Shown here: positions 17,435 to 26,150 of the stretch, piece by piece | Numbering within the stretch: the first letter of the stretch is position 1 | Layout of the letters: each line of letters opens with the position of its first letter | Program-made: the position numbers and the translations under genes | NCBI RefSeq assembly: GCF_038630985.1 | Contig: NZ_CP152049.1 | Location: 2,375,501 to 2,439,500, forward strand | Direction: 5' to 3' | Origin: Paenibacillus sp. FSL H8-0548 | GTDB lineage: Bacteria > Bacillota > Bacilli > Paenibacillales > Paenibacillaceae | DNA length: 64,000 nucleotides | The notes under the pieces: model-generated | What the model was told of the DNA's origin: nothing | The model's database searches: none | What the model saw: only the letters and a program-made list of their open reading frames with translations

Positions 17435-17769
17435 GAATTTACCTACAAGTTGAAGGGGACAGCCCCCATGCAGTTAAAGACGCGGATGAAATAGTATCGT
17501 AACGGTGAAGTGCATCGTCTGGAACAACCAGTAACACGCGCTGAATTTGCTGTACTCGTCGTAAAATACTCAAGAGCGGAGCCTATCCAAGAGGATACTG
17601 GATTTAAGGATGTAGCCAAGCAGGATTGGTATTACAGTTATGTAGCGGTTGTAAAAGAAAAAGGATTCATGTCAGGCATTTTCTGACACATCCTTTGCTC
17701 CAAACCAGCCAATCACAAGACAAGAAATGGCTGAGGTCGTTATTATTCGTTTGTATGAATTGACATAAT
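17435..17769 (+). pseudogene. SLH-domain protein fragment with stop and frameshift
   Basis: One SLH repeat and part of a second are readable: VTRAEFAVLVVKYSR, TGFKDVAKQDWYYSYVAVVKEKGFMSG, then after a frameshift near 17678 SDTSFAPNQPITRQEMAEVVIIRLYELT and a stop. An in-frame TAG also lies near 17490. SLH domains anchor exported proteins to pyruvylated cell-wall polymers. Only the C-terminal end of a larger protein is left. Confidence 0.8.
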
Positions 17770-17814
17770 AAAAAGCGATAGACAAGTAGATTATTAGAGA
17801 AATACAACAAAATC

Positions 17815-17855
17815 AGAATGAGAGGCAAAGTGAAGTGCCCCTCGTTCTTTTTTTT
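17815..17855 (+). terminator. Terminator after the SLH pseudogene
   Basis: AGAATGAGAGGC (17815-17826) pairs with GCCCCTCGTTCT (17837-17848) with minor mismatches, followed by a run of seven T. Confidence 0.75.
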
Positions 17856-18028
17856 CGTCATCATACACAGTCCTACATACATAGGAACCAGGAACTATTT
17901 CCGCCCGAAAGAACGTTATTTGTCCATTCGTTCTTTATTAAGAATGATATCAATGGTATATTTAACAAGATAACCCATATAGGCTGGACAAGCCTGGATG
18001 GATTTCGGCACAAAATAGGAGGCATAGG

Positions 18029-20170
18029 GTGAATATTTTAAAGCTGGTGTTGACGATGCTGCTTGGCTTGCAGCTTACGCTGCTGTCCGGGGAGCCTGCG
18101 ATAGCGAGTGCAGGAGATACAAACGAAGAACCGCAAAACGAATATGCGATTGAATTGAGCCGATTCGGCATTCACAAGAATGGTACACATCCGGTTGAGA
18201 CAACCCAAGGGATTAATAATGCTTTGAAGTGGGCAGCCCAAAACGGCATAAAGAAAACTTCGCTGCCATCTGGCACTTATTTGATTGATAAGAATAGCCA
18301 AATTAATATGGTCAGCAATATGATCTTTGAATTGCCGATGGATGCCATTCTCCAGAAGGAGACGAATGCGAAAGAGAGCTATCATTTGATGTATTTGGGA
18401 TATGGGATTCATAATGTGACGCTGAGAGGCGGTACCTACAAGGGCGATAAAGCTACACATGACTATTCCAAGAAAGATAATAAGCATAGCTCAGGCACGC
18501 ATGAAGGCGGGTATGGCATCATCACGCTGGGTGCTGCGAATCTAACGATTGATGGCGTTCAAGCTACTAACTTTACAGGCGACGGGCTCATATTGGGCGG
18601 GCATGGGACGATGGTCACGGACTTATATGAGAACCAATTTATTTCCGGGGCAATTGACGATAAAGGGAAAAATGTATCCAATTCCAAAAAGGTTAGAACG
18701 AAGGATCCGCTGAACTTTTCGCACGCGATTTTCAAGACGGAACGCGAGTTCGAATTTTCGAATGCAATCAAGCTGCCTGGAGTATTCGATATCTTTTTTT
18801 ACAAGTCGAATGGCATGTTTATAAAGAAACTGGCGAATGCTAGAGTAAGAGACATTATTCAAATACCGGAGGGTGCGACCCAGTTCCATCTTGTATTTGA
18901 TCAAGCAACGAAGAAACAGGCTTATATCGAATTTTGGAACCGTAAAGTTACGACGAATGTGCTAGTCCAAAACTCTGAGTTTGCCTATAACCGAAGACAG
19001 GGCATCACAGTGGGCGGGGCGGATCAGGTGCTCATCACGAATAACAAGCTTCACGATATGAAGGGGGCCATGCCTCAGGCCGGAATCGATCTGGAAGGCG
19101 GATTCGGCGAGAATGGCAATCGCAATAGCAATATTACCATCAAAGGCAATCAGTTTTACAACAATGCCTCTTATGATGTAATTTTGTATGATGGCAAGGA
19201 TGCGATCGTAGAGGATAATCATTTTGCTTCTAAGGGAGCAATCGGCCTGGCGATATCCGAGCCGTTTAAAGGCGCGTTGGTCAAAAATAATCATTTTGAT
19301 GGCTCGCGTATTTTTGCGGCGCATGATGCAACTTTTATCGGTAATCGAATGAATGATTCGTATACGACCTTAGAGGGGCCAAATATTAAAATCGAGGATA
19401 TGACGTTTACGGATTCTACGTTTGCCCTCAGCGCTAAGACGCCTTTTGGCATCAGCGCATCTAATATTACGATCAACAACAATAAAAAGAGTGATTCCGG
19501 CCTTTCGATTTGGGGCAAGCCGGTTCATTTGAAGGACATTACGATTAACGGTGAAGGCACGCTTCGAGTTGTGACGGGAGGCGCAGCGGAGGGCTCTATT
19601 TTTGACCGATTAAAGGTCATTGGCTACAGTACCACGTATGGTGTTACGCTGCCGCCAGGTACCTATAACAACTGCGAGTTCGTGGGAGCAGCGGGAACAG
19701 GGAAATTCGGTTCGATCAGTGTTGCATTGGCGGGAAAATACGTGTTTGACGGCTGTTCCTTTGAATCGCCGGAAGCACTCAGTACTCTGCTGCTCGGCGA
19801 GCATCCGAAGCTGGATCTGACGATCAAAAACTCCAACTTCAAGCTGCTTGGCAATACACAGGCCATTAGCGTACAAGCAGCCAAAAACCTGCTTCTGGAG
19901 AACAATACGATTACAGCAGCTAAGCTGACGTCCGAAAAAACGGAATTGATCCGCATTAACGATATTTGGAAGCGGAATGAAGCGCATGATGTGCTGAAAG
20001 CCGTGATTAGAGGGAATACGATTACAACGAATTTATCTGCCATCGGGATTGCTACTTTGTATGCGGGTACGGGAGCCCCAGCGTACATAATCGAGAACAA
20101 TACGCTGTATACAGCAAAGCTGCTGAACAAAAAAAATGACGTGCTCAAAAACAATTTGTTGAAAAGCTAG
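18029..20170 (+). CDS. Exported right-handed beta-helix (pectate-lyase-fold) protein
   Basis: 713 residues from GTG 18029, with AGGAGG at 18017-18022. A signal peptide ends near residue 26 (SGEPAIASA). The first part has the Asp/Gly-rich opening of glycosyl-hydrolase 28/pectate-lyase superfamily proteins (FGIHKNGTHPVETTQGINNALKWAAQNG, LPSGTYLI), and then many helix coils such as ITNNKLHDM, ITIKGNQFYNN, AIVEDNHF, ALVKNNHF, IRGNTI and IIENNTL. Residues ~205-310 look like an inserted beta-sandwich module that interrupts the helix. No catalytic residues can be named. It is likely to bind or cut an acidic polysaccharide. It stands alone, with no SLH or sortase anchor. Confidence 0.8.
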   Translation: MNILKLVLTMLLGLQLTLLSGEPAIASAGDTNEEPQNEYAIELSRFGIHKNGTHPVETTQGINNALKWAAQNGIKKTSLPSGTYLIDKNSQINMVSNMIFELPMDAILQKETNAKESYHLMYLGYGIHNVTLRGGTYKGDKATHDYSKKDNKHSSGTHEGGYGIITLGAANLTIDGVQATNFTGDGLILGGHGTMVTDLYENQFISGAIDDKGKNVSNSKKVRTKDPLNFSHAIFKTEREFEFSNAIKLPGVFDIFFYKSNGMFIKKLANARVRDIIQIPEGATQFHLVFDQATKKQAYIEFWNRKVTTNVLVQNSEFAYNRRQGITVGGADQVLITNNKLHDMKGAMPQAGIDLEGGFGENGNRNSNITIKGNQFYNNASYDVILYDGKDAIVEDNHFASKGAIGLAISEPFKGALVKNNHFDGSRIFAAHDATFIGNRMNDSYTTLEGPNIKIEDMTFTDSTFALSAKTPFGISASNITINNNKKSDSGLSIWGKPVHLKDITINGEGTLRVVTGGAAEGSIFDRLKVIGYSTTYGVTLPPGTYNNCEFVGAAGTGKFGSISVALAGKYVFDGCSFESPEALSTLLLGEHPKLDLTIKNSNFKLLGNTQAISVQAAKNLLLENNTITAAKLTSEKTELIRINDIWKRNEAHDVLKAVIRGNTITTNLSAIGIATLYAGTGAPAYIIENNTLYTAKLLNKKNDVLKNNLLKS

Positions 20171-20489
20171 CCAAATTAATAACGATACGACGCATTGGTA
20201 CCGTTTAAAGATGGTATTCAATATTCAGCAGCTTCGGTTTTTTTGTAAACGCGGGTGGCGGAGCTGTTAGTCTGACGAATGTTCGCGTTACATCATTGGA
20301 TTTGGCTTTAAGCAGCCTAGACATTCTACTTGGGAATTTTTCTATTAAACGGTAATGCTTTCGCTATGTTCCTAATTCCAAAAATAAAGGAAGATAGATC
20401 CAAAAGGTTAGTGCGATAAAACAGCTCAGCATTTCCTATCCTTGCCGGATGACGAGGAATTCTAGTCTGGAAGTGAAAATATGTTGGTT
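20171..20489. other. Non-coding stretch with an unidentified gene piece
   Basis: A short frame near 20249-20340 reads VNAGGGAVSLTNVRVTSLDLALSSLDILLG without a start; it could be a beta-helix-like remnant. The rest shows nothing recognisable up to sigK fragment C. Confidence 0.3.
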
Positions 20490-20625
20490 GGCTGGAGCAT
20501 GGCGGGAATGAGCGGAAGCAGCGGGAGATTGTGACGGAACTGAGCATTAGCCGGAGCTATGTGTCGCGGATAGAGAAGCGGGCTTTTATGAAGCTTTATC
20601 ATGAGTTTTATAAGGTGAAGCGGTG
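20490..20625 (+). pseudogene. sigK fragment C (3' end)
   Basis: 136 bases matching sigK 6332-6467 without gaps: [44 protein letters not shown]. The normal stop TGA is changed to TGG. Substitutions (GIS to SIS, ALM to AFM) show drift without selection. The left edge is abrupt at GGCTGGAGC, and the sequence before it is unrelated. Confidence 0.92.
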
Positions 20626-20645
20626 GAGGCAACTTAGCTTAATGG

Positions 20646-20678
20646 GGGGAGCGCATAACTGGCAGTTACGCGCTCCCC
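20646..20678. terminator. Strong hairpin after sigK fragment C
   Basis: A 15-base stem (20646-20660 with 20664-20678), with one G-U pair and a 3-base loop, GC rich and followed by TAAATTT. It may be the original terminator of the sigK copy that fragment C comes from. Confidence 0.65.
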
Positions 20679-20741
20679 TAAATTTACAGCATACTTCGCC
20701 TGCATAACGATAGTGATGTCGCTTTTTTTTTATTAAGGTAA

Positions 20742-22256
20742 CTCAACTTTCGCAGCCTGAAATTGGCAAGTAAGCCTTGATGTAATTGGGCAAAGCGGAG
20801 ATCCAGAGCTGTAGTTGACTTTTTATCATAGTGGATAGCTTTTTGCCGACTTGATTAGCGATTTCGTTCATCAATTCCACCAGTTGCTGTAAAGCCACTG
20901 CCCAGTCCAAAGAACCGACTTCATCGCATAGCAAATAAAACAGTCCACCGAGCGTCCGTTGATCGGTACTTTGCCGATGCTGCCAAGCCAGCAGAATATA
21001 ACGGGAAAAGACAATCGTAGTATGGCTAATGAGCAGATCGTAGGAGCGACCTTGGAACTCTTTTTGCAGGCGCAGCAAGGATTTAGCGCATTTGAAAAAG
21101 ACCTCGATGTCCCAGCGAAGAGCGTAGATTTGAATGATTTCCGGTGCCGTCAGTGTGAGATCCGTCGATAGAATCGCGAGCCACTCGTTTTTCTTGGAGC
21201 GATGGCGAACAAAGATCACGACGACTGGAATACCGGGAACCAGTTCCGTATGAATCTGACGCAAAATATTCCGTTGCTTCCCTTGGACTTGCGTTGCAGA
21301 TCGGTAAAGACCTTTGAGATCGACCCGCTTGCCCTGAACGAGATATCGCTTGTTGTCGTTTTTCACCATGCCAATGACATGAAGACCTCGTTCCACCACT
21401 CGCTCGATTAAGGGCGCATGAGTGAACCAACTGTCCATGAGTACGTAAGACGCAGAAACACCCGAGGCGATGGCCCGATCCAGCAGTTCAGAAACCAGAT
21501 GCGGGGCCGAAAGCAGAGCTTCTTTCCGGCGTTTGTAGCCAGTGGATCGCTTATCGATTCCCGGATGAATACCGGTCAGTCCAGCCTTCACAGAACTGAG
21601 CAGGGCGAAGTCCAGAGGGAGAAATGTATGGCCGTCCGACCAGCCTAAAGTCAGCATACGGAACCCCTTATAATAAGCACCGGTGGCGTGATCCTTGAAC
21701 CGAGCGAGAAGTTCTACCGCTTTGCTGCGATTTCGTTCAAACATGGAATCGTCGACAATAAACACGGAAGTTCGTGTGACGGAGGTCAAGGTTTCGACTC
21801 GCTGAACGGTGTCACTGCTGAGAGAAGTCAAGAAACGCCGCCAAGCAAATCCGCTGTGATTAAGAAACCGGTAGACGGCATCTTTGCCAGGAAAGGCTTC
21901 ACTTTTGGAACTTTCGAGCAGACGAAACCAGTTCTTCTGATGAAAGAGAAGGACAAAAACGAGCATAAATAGATGGGAACAGGTATAGCCAAAAGTCTTT
22001 TTGAATCCTGCATTTCTCAGGTGCTTCAGTACACCGAGTTCCTGAAAAGCAGGCCTCATTTCAGGTGGGAGTTGATCTAGGGACGACTTTTGCTTTATCA
22101 TGGAAGGGACACCTCTTCTTTGGTTTAGTGGATCTCGACAATCTCACTTTACCAAATGAAGCGGTGTTTTTCTATGTTGGCAAGATCGTTACTTAAACCA
22201 GCTTTACCTTAACACCGGATTGGAGTCAACTCGGTTTTGACTCTGCGAAAGTTGAG
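20742..22256 (-). mobile_element. Complete IS4-family insertion sequence
   Basis: 1515 bases. The ends are perfect 14-base inverted repeats: CTCAACTTTCGCAG at 20742-20755 and its complement at 22243-22256. They are flanked directly by the 7-base target duplication AAGGTAA at 20735-20741 and 22257-22263. One full transposase gene is inside. Intact ends, duplication and gene indicate a recent insertion, unlike the decayed elements nearby. Confidence 0.93.
20743..22101 (-). CDS. IS4-family transposase
   Basis: 452 residues. DDE catalytic residues are visible: VFIVDDSMFERNRSK (first Asp), YVLMDSWFT (second Asp), and the IS4 signature Y-x2-R-x3-E-x6-K in YALRWDIEVFFKCAK (Glu). This motif defines the IS4 family. 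The stop codon lies inside the terminal inverted repeat. It catalyses cut-and-paste movement of the element and probably acts only on its own ends. A diverged relic of a related element lies at 14703. Confidence 0.95.
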   Translation of the reverse strand: MIKQKSSLDQLPPEMRPAFQELGVLKHLRNAGFKKTFGYTCSHLFMLVFVLLFHQKNWFRLLESSKSEAFPGKDAVYRFLNHSGFAWRRFLTSLSSDTVQRVETLTSVTRTSVFIVDDSMFERNRSKAVELLARFKDHATGAYYKGFRMLTLGWSDGHTFLPLDFALLSSVKAGLTGIHPGIDKRSTGYKRRKEALLSAPHLVSELLDRAIASGVSASYVLMDSWFTHAPLIERVVERGLHVIGMVKNDNKRYLVQGKRVDLKGLYRSATQVQGKQRNILRQIHTELVPGIPVVVIFVRHRSKKNEWLAILSTDLTLTAPEIIQIYALRWDIEVFFKCAKSLLRLQKEFQGRSYDLLISHTTIVFSRYILLAWQHRQSTDQRTLGGLFYLLCDEVGSLDWAVALQQLVELMNEIANQVGKKLSTMIKSQLQLWISALPNYIKAYLPISGCES

Positions 22257-22263
22257 AAGGTAA

Positions 22264-22449
22264 CATCTATAATATTTGTTGTCACTTCGTGTTTAAAATC
22301 CTTTTGCTCATCCGTTCCGTTACTTCTATCCCATATCCACCTGGATAGTTTTGTCCCTCACCATATAGGAATGGCTGCGTTAGAAGCTGTCGGTCTCAAC
22401 GCAAAAAGATTAATAGTACGGAAAGCATCAAGGTGTTTATTATTCTTCC
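22264..22449. other. Short stretch after the IS, probable gene remnant
   Basis: On the minus strand a piece reads GEGQNYPGGYGIEVTERMSKRILNTK and a stop, near 22290-22370. It looks like the C-terminal end of a protein cut off by deletion; family unknown. Confidence 0.3.
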
Positions 22450-23577
22450 TTAATCCACGACCGGGAACCATCCTGGTATATTGGTTATCATTCCCCACAT
22501 CACATCGAGAACTACCAATTCTTTTTGAGCAGTTCGGGGAAGTGTTGTTCTAATTTCTTTTTCCTGTCCGCTTTGTACCTTTTCAACCCATTTAGGCTCC
22601 ATGATCAAGGCATGGCCCATTGCTACTAGTGGGATTCCAGTGCCCAGTGCTTTAACGACATCATCCGGTGTGGAAAGGCCGCCAACACCGATTACAGGCA
22701 CTAGATTACCTACACGCTCCTGAACCATTACTACACGCGACGTAGTGCTGTTGGATTCTTCTCTCCTTGGTTCACCCCAGAAATGATCCACGGAAAGATG
22801 GACGTAGTCCAAGTTCTGTAAGGCCAGAACATCCACGAATTGAAGCGTATCTTCCATTGTGATGCCGGGAGTTTCTCTTTCCTCTGGAGAAAATCTGTAC
22901 CCAACAACAAACGGTGATTTTGCATATTTTGCAACCACTTCTTTTACGCGTTTGATGATTTCAAGAGGGAATCTCATTCTCTTTTCTAATGTTCCGCCCC
23001 ATTGGTCTTCTCTTCTGTTGGAATGCGGAGAGAAAAATTGTTGAATCAAGAAGCCGTTGGCGCCATGAATCTCAACTCCGTCAAATCCGGCTTCAATCAC
23101 CCTTCGGGTTGCATTGGCAAATTCTTCAATAGCATCCTCAATTTCCTCTTCTGTCATTGCCTTTGGAGTAGCAGATCCTTCAGGCTCTGCTGCAACTGTG
23201 CTTGCACTTAACGGTTGCCCTCCAGACAGCAAAGCCGGATTGCTGCTACGCCCCCCATGAAAAATCTGGACAAAAGCTTTGGAACCTTGCTCATGAATCG
23301 TGTTTGCTAATGTTTTTAGGCCTGGGAGCAGAACGTCATCATCAACGCCGAAGCCGTTTTCCATCAATTTTCCGTTTTGCGAAACAAGGGCACTGCTGGT
23401 AATCACGGCGCCTACACCCTGAGCCCGTTCAATATAGTAAGCCAATTCTTCTTCAGTAACGGCTCCGTTAGACTTTGATGCCCCCAGGGTCATTGGTGCC
23501 ATAATCACCCTATTTTTTAACTGCACTCCAGATGGAAACTCGAACGGCTCGAATATGGATTTGTAATTGTTGTTCAT
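22450..23577 (-). CDS. Old-yellow-enzyme-family NADH:flavin oxidoreductase (YqiG-like)
   Basis: 375 residues. FMN-binding (beta/alpha)8 barrel of the OYE family: FEFPSGVQLKNRVIMAPMT at the start, IFHGGRSSNP, GFDGVEIHGANGFLIQQFFSPHSNRREDQWGG, and VIGVGGLSTPDDVVKALGTGIPLVAMGHAL for the phosphate site. These enzymes reduce activated C=C bonds, typically electrophilic toxins, with NAD(P)H. It follows a TetR gene on the same strand, 81 bases downstream, with a palindrome between them, so it is probably derepressed by its electrophilic substrate. Confidence 0.92.
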   Translation of the reverse strand: MNNNYKSIFEPFEFPSGVQLKNRVIMAPMTLGASKSNGAVTEEELAYYIERAQGVGAVITSSALVSQNGKLMENGFGVDDDVLLPGLKTLANTIHEQGSKAFVQIFHGGRSSNPALLSGGQPLSASTVAAEPEGSATPKAMTEEEIEDAIEEFANATRRVIEAGFDGVEIHGANGFLIQQFFSPHSNRREDQWGGTLEKRMRFPLEIIKRVKEVVAKYAKSPFVVGYRFSPEERETPGITMEDTLQFVDVLALQNLDYVHLSVDHFWGEPRREESNSTTSRVVMVQERVGNLVPVIGVGGLSTPDDVVKALGTGIPLVAMGHALIMEPKWVEKVQSGQEKEIRTTLPRTAQKELVVLDVMWGMITNIPGWFPVVD

Positions 23578-23613
23578 GTTTGTTCCTCTTTTCTTTGAAT
23601 TATTTTATATTAA

Positions 23614-23627
23614 GGACCTTTCGGTCC
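23614..23627. promoter_or_regulatory. Candidate TetR operator upstream of the OYE gene
   Basis: GGACC-TTTC-GGTCC, extended to an imperfect palindrome from TAAGGACC to GGTCCATA, lies between the TetR stop and the OYE start. A second hairpin (GATAAAAG/CTTTTATC near 23640-23660) overlaps the TetR gene end. Confidence 0.45.
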
Positions 23628-23658
23628 ATAACCATCATAGATAAAAGTATGCTTTTAT

Positions 23659-24228
23659 CTATCTCAAATTCCCTAAAATTACAGACACGAAATCCACAAT
23701 CCTGTCTTGATTTGTTTGAGCTCGCACCATCACATTTATCCCTTGTAAGGAGACCGTTAAAAATCGAGCAAGCTTTAGTGAATCGATTTTAGACTGAATA
23801 GAACCATTGCGTTTACCAATCTCAATTGCATTTAAAAATGCATGTTCAATATCTTCGAAATCTTTTTCAATCATTTTTTGAAATTCTTTATCATGTGGCG
23901 CCAATTCGATAGCTTCATTTGACGTCATGCAGCCTTTGCTTACGACATTAAGGAGGTCCATAAAAAATAATTCGATACCCTGGTATACATTCTCATTACT
24001 CAAATAATTATTTAATACTAATAGACGCTCCTTGCGATATAAATCAAATGCTCTCACAAATAAATCATGTTTGTTACCAAAAGTCTCATATAAACTACTT
24101 TTACTAAGTCCAGTAACATTTAGCAAATCAGTTAGGGATGCCATTTCATAACCTTTAGTCCAGAATAAAGTCATCGCTTTCTTTAATACATCTATTTCAT
24201 CAAAGTTACGTGGACGAACCATTCGCAT
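23659..24228 (-). CDS. TetR/AcrR-family regulator
   Basis: 189 residues with a standard N-terminal helix-turn-helix: VLKKAMTLFWTKGYEMASLTDLLNVTGLSKSSLYETFGNKHDLFVRAF. The C-terminal half is a helical ligand domain with TSNEAIELAPHDKEFQKMIEKDFEDIEHAFLNAI. It is transcribed just ahead of the OYE gene and likely represses itself and that gene. Confidence 0.9.
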   Translation of the reverse strand: MRMVRPRNFDEIDVLKKAMTLFWTKGYEMASLTDLLNVTGLSKSSLYETFGNKHDLFVRAFDLYRKERLLVLNNYLSNENVYQGIELFFMDLLNVVSKGCMTSNEAIELAPHDKEFQKMIEKDFEDIEHAFLNAIEIGKRNGSIQSKIDSLKLARFLTVSLQGINVMVRAQTNQDRIVDFVSVILGNLR

Positions 24229-24350
24229 CTCACCTCCGTAAAAATAATATACACTATTCCGAACCGATAAGTCCAGAATAAATTGAAAGAGACTGTGACA
24301 GTGGGGTGGACGGCAAAATTACGATCCACCATAATTTCGAGGTACGAGCT

Positions 24351-24650
24351 CTATTTCGATATGACAGCCTGCGGACGGTGGGACAATGCCCAAAATAGGA
24401 GGGCCAAAGAACTAACAGCAGCACCCAACAGGCATACTCCGTTCCAGCCAGCGTAAGCGTAGATAATGGTTGTAGCGATTGAACCGGTGGCGCTGCCAAT
24501 AGAATAGAAAATCATGTAGCCCGCGGTGGAGCACTGAGAAGCAGCACCAGCGAAGTCCACAATATGCTGAACGCAGTAAAAATCAGTAGAGCGAGTACGG
24601 CGCGGATGCGTAAAATTCGTTCTTGCACGAACAATGTGAGCACTGAACGA
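24351..24650 (-). pseudogene. MFS transporter C-terminal relic, frameshifted
   Basis: Two frames together give TLFVQERILRIRAVLALLIFTAFSILWTSLVLLLSAPP and then YMIFYSIGSATGSIATTIIYAYAGWNGVCLLGAAVSSLALLFWALSHR and a stop. These are the last four to five helices of a DHA1 drug-efflux protein with an internal deletion. It is not the same family member as the intact MFS at 28523. Confidence 0.75.
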
Positions 24651-24682
24651 AGCAGCTGTGGACAGGATAGTGACGCTCCTTG

Positions 24683-24814
24683 ATGGTGGAACTTGCACCT
24701 CAAGATGAGAAATTTGAAATCCTTACAAGGGAACATCAGATGTACCTTGCGGCAATATTTCAAGAAATGATTGAAAGAGGCTTACGATCAGGTGAGCTTG
24801 AAACTAAACAATAA
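24683..24814 (+). pseudogene. TetR-family regulator C-terminal fragment
   Basis: 44 codons reading MVELAPQDEKFEILTREHQMYLAAIFQEMIERGLRSGELETKQ and a stop, like the ligand-domain end of TetR proteins. The helix-turn-helix is missing. It lies next to an MFS relic, so an efflux pump/regulator pair probably decayed here. Confidence 0.65.
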
Positions 24815-24900
24815 GCGGCGTGATGCCTGAAAGTACTGACGCGAACGAGAGTTTAATTAATCGTTCTTATCATTGGCTATTTTTCTTTTGTTTAAAACAA

Positions 24901-24932
24901 ACAAAAATTTGGATATACTCGATGACCGCGAG
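24901..24932 (+). pseudogene. sigK fragment D (32 bases)
   Basis: 32 of 32 bases identical to sigK 6275-6306 ([10 protein letters not shown]), closer to intact sigK than to fragment A. Flanks are unrelated. Too long to be chance, though very short. Confidence 0.75.
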
Positions 24933-25001
24933 GTGAGCATTCAGCAATTTGCTTCCGAGCAGCATGATGAAATCTAAGCAAAGCAGTATTAAGGCTGAGA
25001 G

Positions 25002-25036
25002 AGCAGTTCTTCTGATACGGAGAACTGCTTTTTTTG
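25002..25036 (+). terminator. Terminator upstream of cysD
   Basis: AGCAGTTCT (25002-25010) pairs with AGAACTGCT (25021-25029), followed by TTTTTTT. It isolates cysD from the relic region. Confidence 0.8.
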
Positions 25037-25133
25037 TAGCATGCCAGAGGCAGAAACCTTATAGTCGGTGAATTGTATGTATTTTAATTATCCTTTTTAA
25101 TGAAAACCAACGCCTCAAAAAATAAAAGAAAAA

Positions 25134-25191
25134 ACTTTAATCCACTTTGCATTAAAGTGAAAATCTGATAGGATATAAAGTATAGTCTATA
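25134..25191 (+). promoter_or_regulatory. cysD upstream inverted repeats
   Basis: ACTTTAAT (25134-25141) and ATTAAAGT (25151-25158) form an 8-base inverted repeat, and TATAGTCTATA (25181-25191) is a perfect palindrome 35 bases before the start. Either could bind a sulfur regulator such as a CymR- or CysB-like protein; no consensus is strong enough to decide, and no riboswitch is seen. Confidence 0.35.
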
Positions 25192-25225
25192 GATTTAGTA
25201 AGGATTAAAGGGAGGCACTTTTTTC

Positions 25226-26149
25226 ATGGACAAATTGATGCTTGATTCCATAGATGAAACGACACATCTAGATCAACTCGAGGCTGAAGCGATTTATATT
25301 ATTCGAGAAGTTGCGGCGGAATGTGAAAATCCCGTGATGCTGTACTCGATCGGTAAGGATAGCTCCGTGATGCTGCATTTGGCGCTGAAAGCATTTTATC
25401 CGGAGAAGCCGCCGTTTTCTTTCATGCATATTGACACAACGTGGAAGTTCAAAGAGATGATTGAATTCCGCGACCGCAAGGCGAAAGAATTCGGAATCAA
25501 CATGATTGTTCACTCCAATCAGGAAGGAATTGAGCAAGGGATCAATCCATTCGATCATGGTTCCGCATATACGGATATTATGAAAACCCAAGCTCTGAAG
25601 CAAGGCTTGGACAAGTACGGATTTACAGCTGCCTTTGGTGGTGGAAGACGTGATGAGGAAAAGTCACGTGCGAAGGAGCGGATTTTCTCATTCCGAAATA
25701 AAAATCATGCCTGGGATCCGAAAAATCAGCGGCCGGAAATGTGGAAGCTTTTCAACACAAGAATTAATAAGGGTGAAAGCATTCGCGTATTCCCGATCTC
25801 CAACTGGACGGAAAAAGATATCTGGCAATACATTCGCAGAGAGAACATTGATATCGTGCCTCTCTATTTTGCGAAAGAAAGGCCTGTCGTTAATCGCGAT
25901 GGACAGATGATCATGGCGGATGATGAGCGGATGAAGCTCGAGCCGGGTGAGAAGATTGAAATGATAAAGATGAGATTTCGCACATTAGGCTGCTACCCGC
26001 TGACTGGCGGCGCCGAGTCAGATGCGAACACGCTGGATGCTATTATTGAAGAAACACTTGGTGCGGTATCATCCGAACGGACAACAAGGGTTATCGACCA
26101 GGAAGAGTCGGGCAGCATGGAAAGACGTAAACGGGAGGGCTATTTCTAA
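25226..26149 (+). CDS. cysD: Sulfate adenylyltransferase small subunit
   Basis: 307 residues, usual length. Belongs to the PP-loop ATP pyrophosphatase superfamily: [18 protein letters not shown], then [34 protein letters not shown], and [15 protein letters not shown]. With CysN it makes adenosine phosphosulfate from ATP and sulfate, the first step of assimilation. GGGAGG precedes the ATG. The CysDN type is common in proteobacteria and less usual in Bacillota, where the single-chain Sat is typical, so acquisition by transfer is possible. Confidence 0.96.
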   Translation: MDKLMLDSIDETTHLDQLEAEAIYIIREVAAECENPVMLYSIGKDSSVMLHLALKAFYPEKPPFSFMHIDTTWKFKEMIEFRDRKAKEFGINMIVHSNQEGIEQGINPFDHGSAYTDIMKTQALKQGLDKYGFTAAFGGGRRDEEKSRAKERIFSFRNKNHAWDPKNQRPEMWKLFNTRINKGESIRVFPISNWTEKDIWQYIRRENIDIVPLYFAKERPVVNRDGQMIMADDERMKLEPGEKIEMIKMRFRTLGCYPLTGGAESDANTLDAIIEETLGAVSSERTTRVIDQEESGSMERRKREGYF

Positions 26150-26150
26150 G

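Noticed and set aside
25083..25225. Riboswitch or T-box before cysD
   Set aside because: No S-box or T-box conserved core; only short inverted repeats and a palindrome are present.
26022..26150. Longer N terminus for CysN inside cysD
   Set aside because: The sequence is the wrong frame of cysD; the MKSLLKFITCGSVDDGKS start at 26151 matches CysN.
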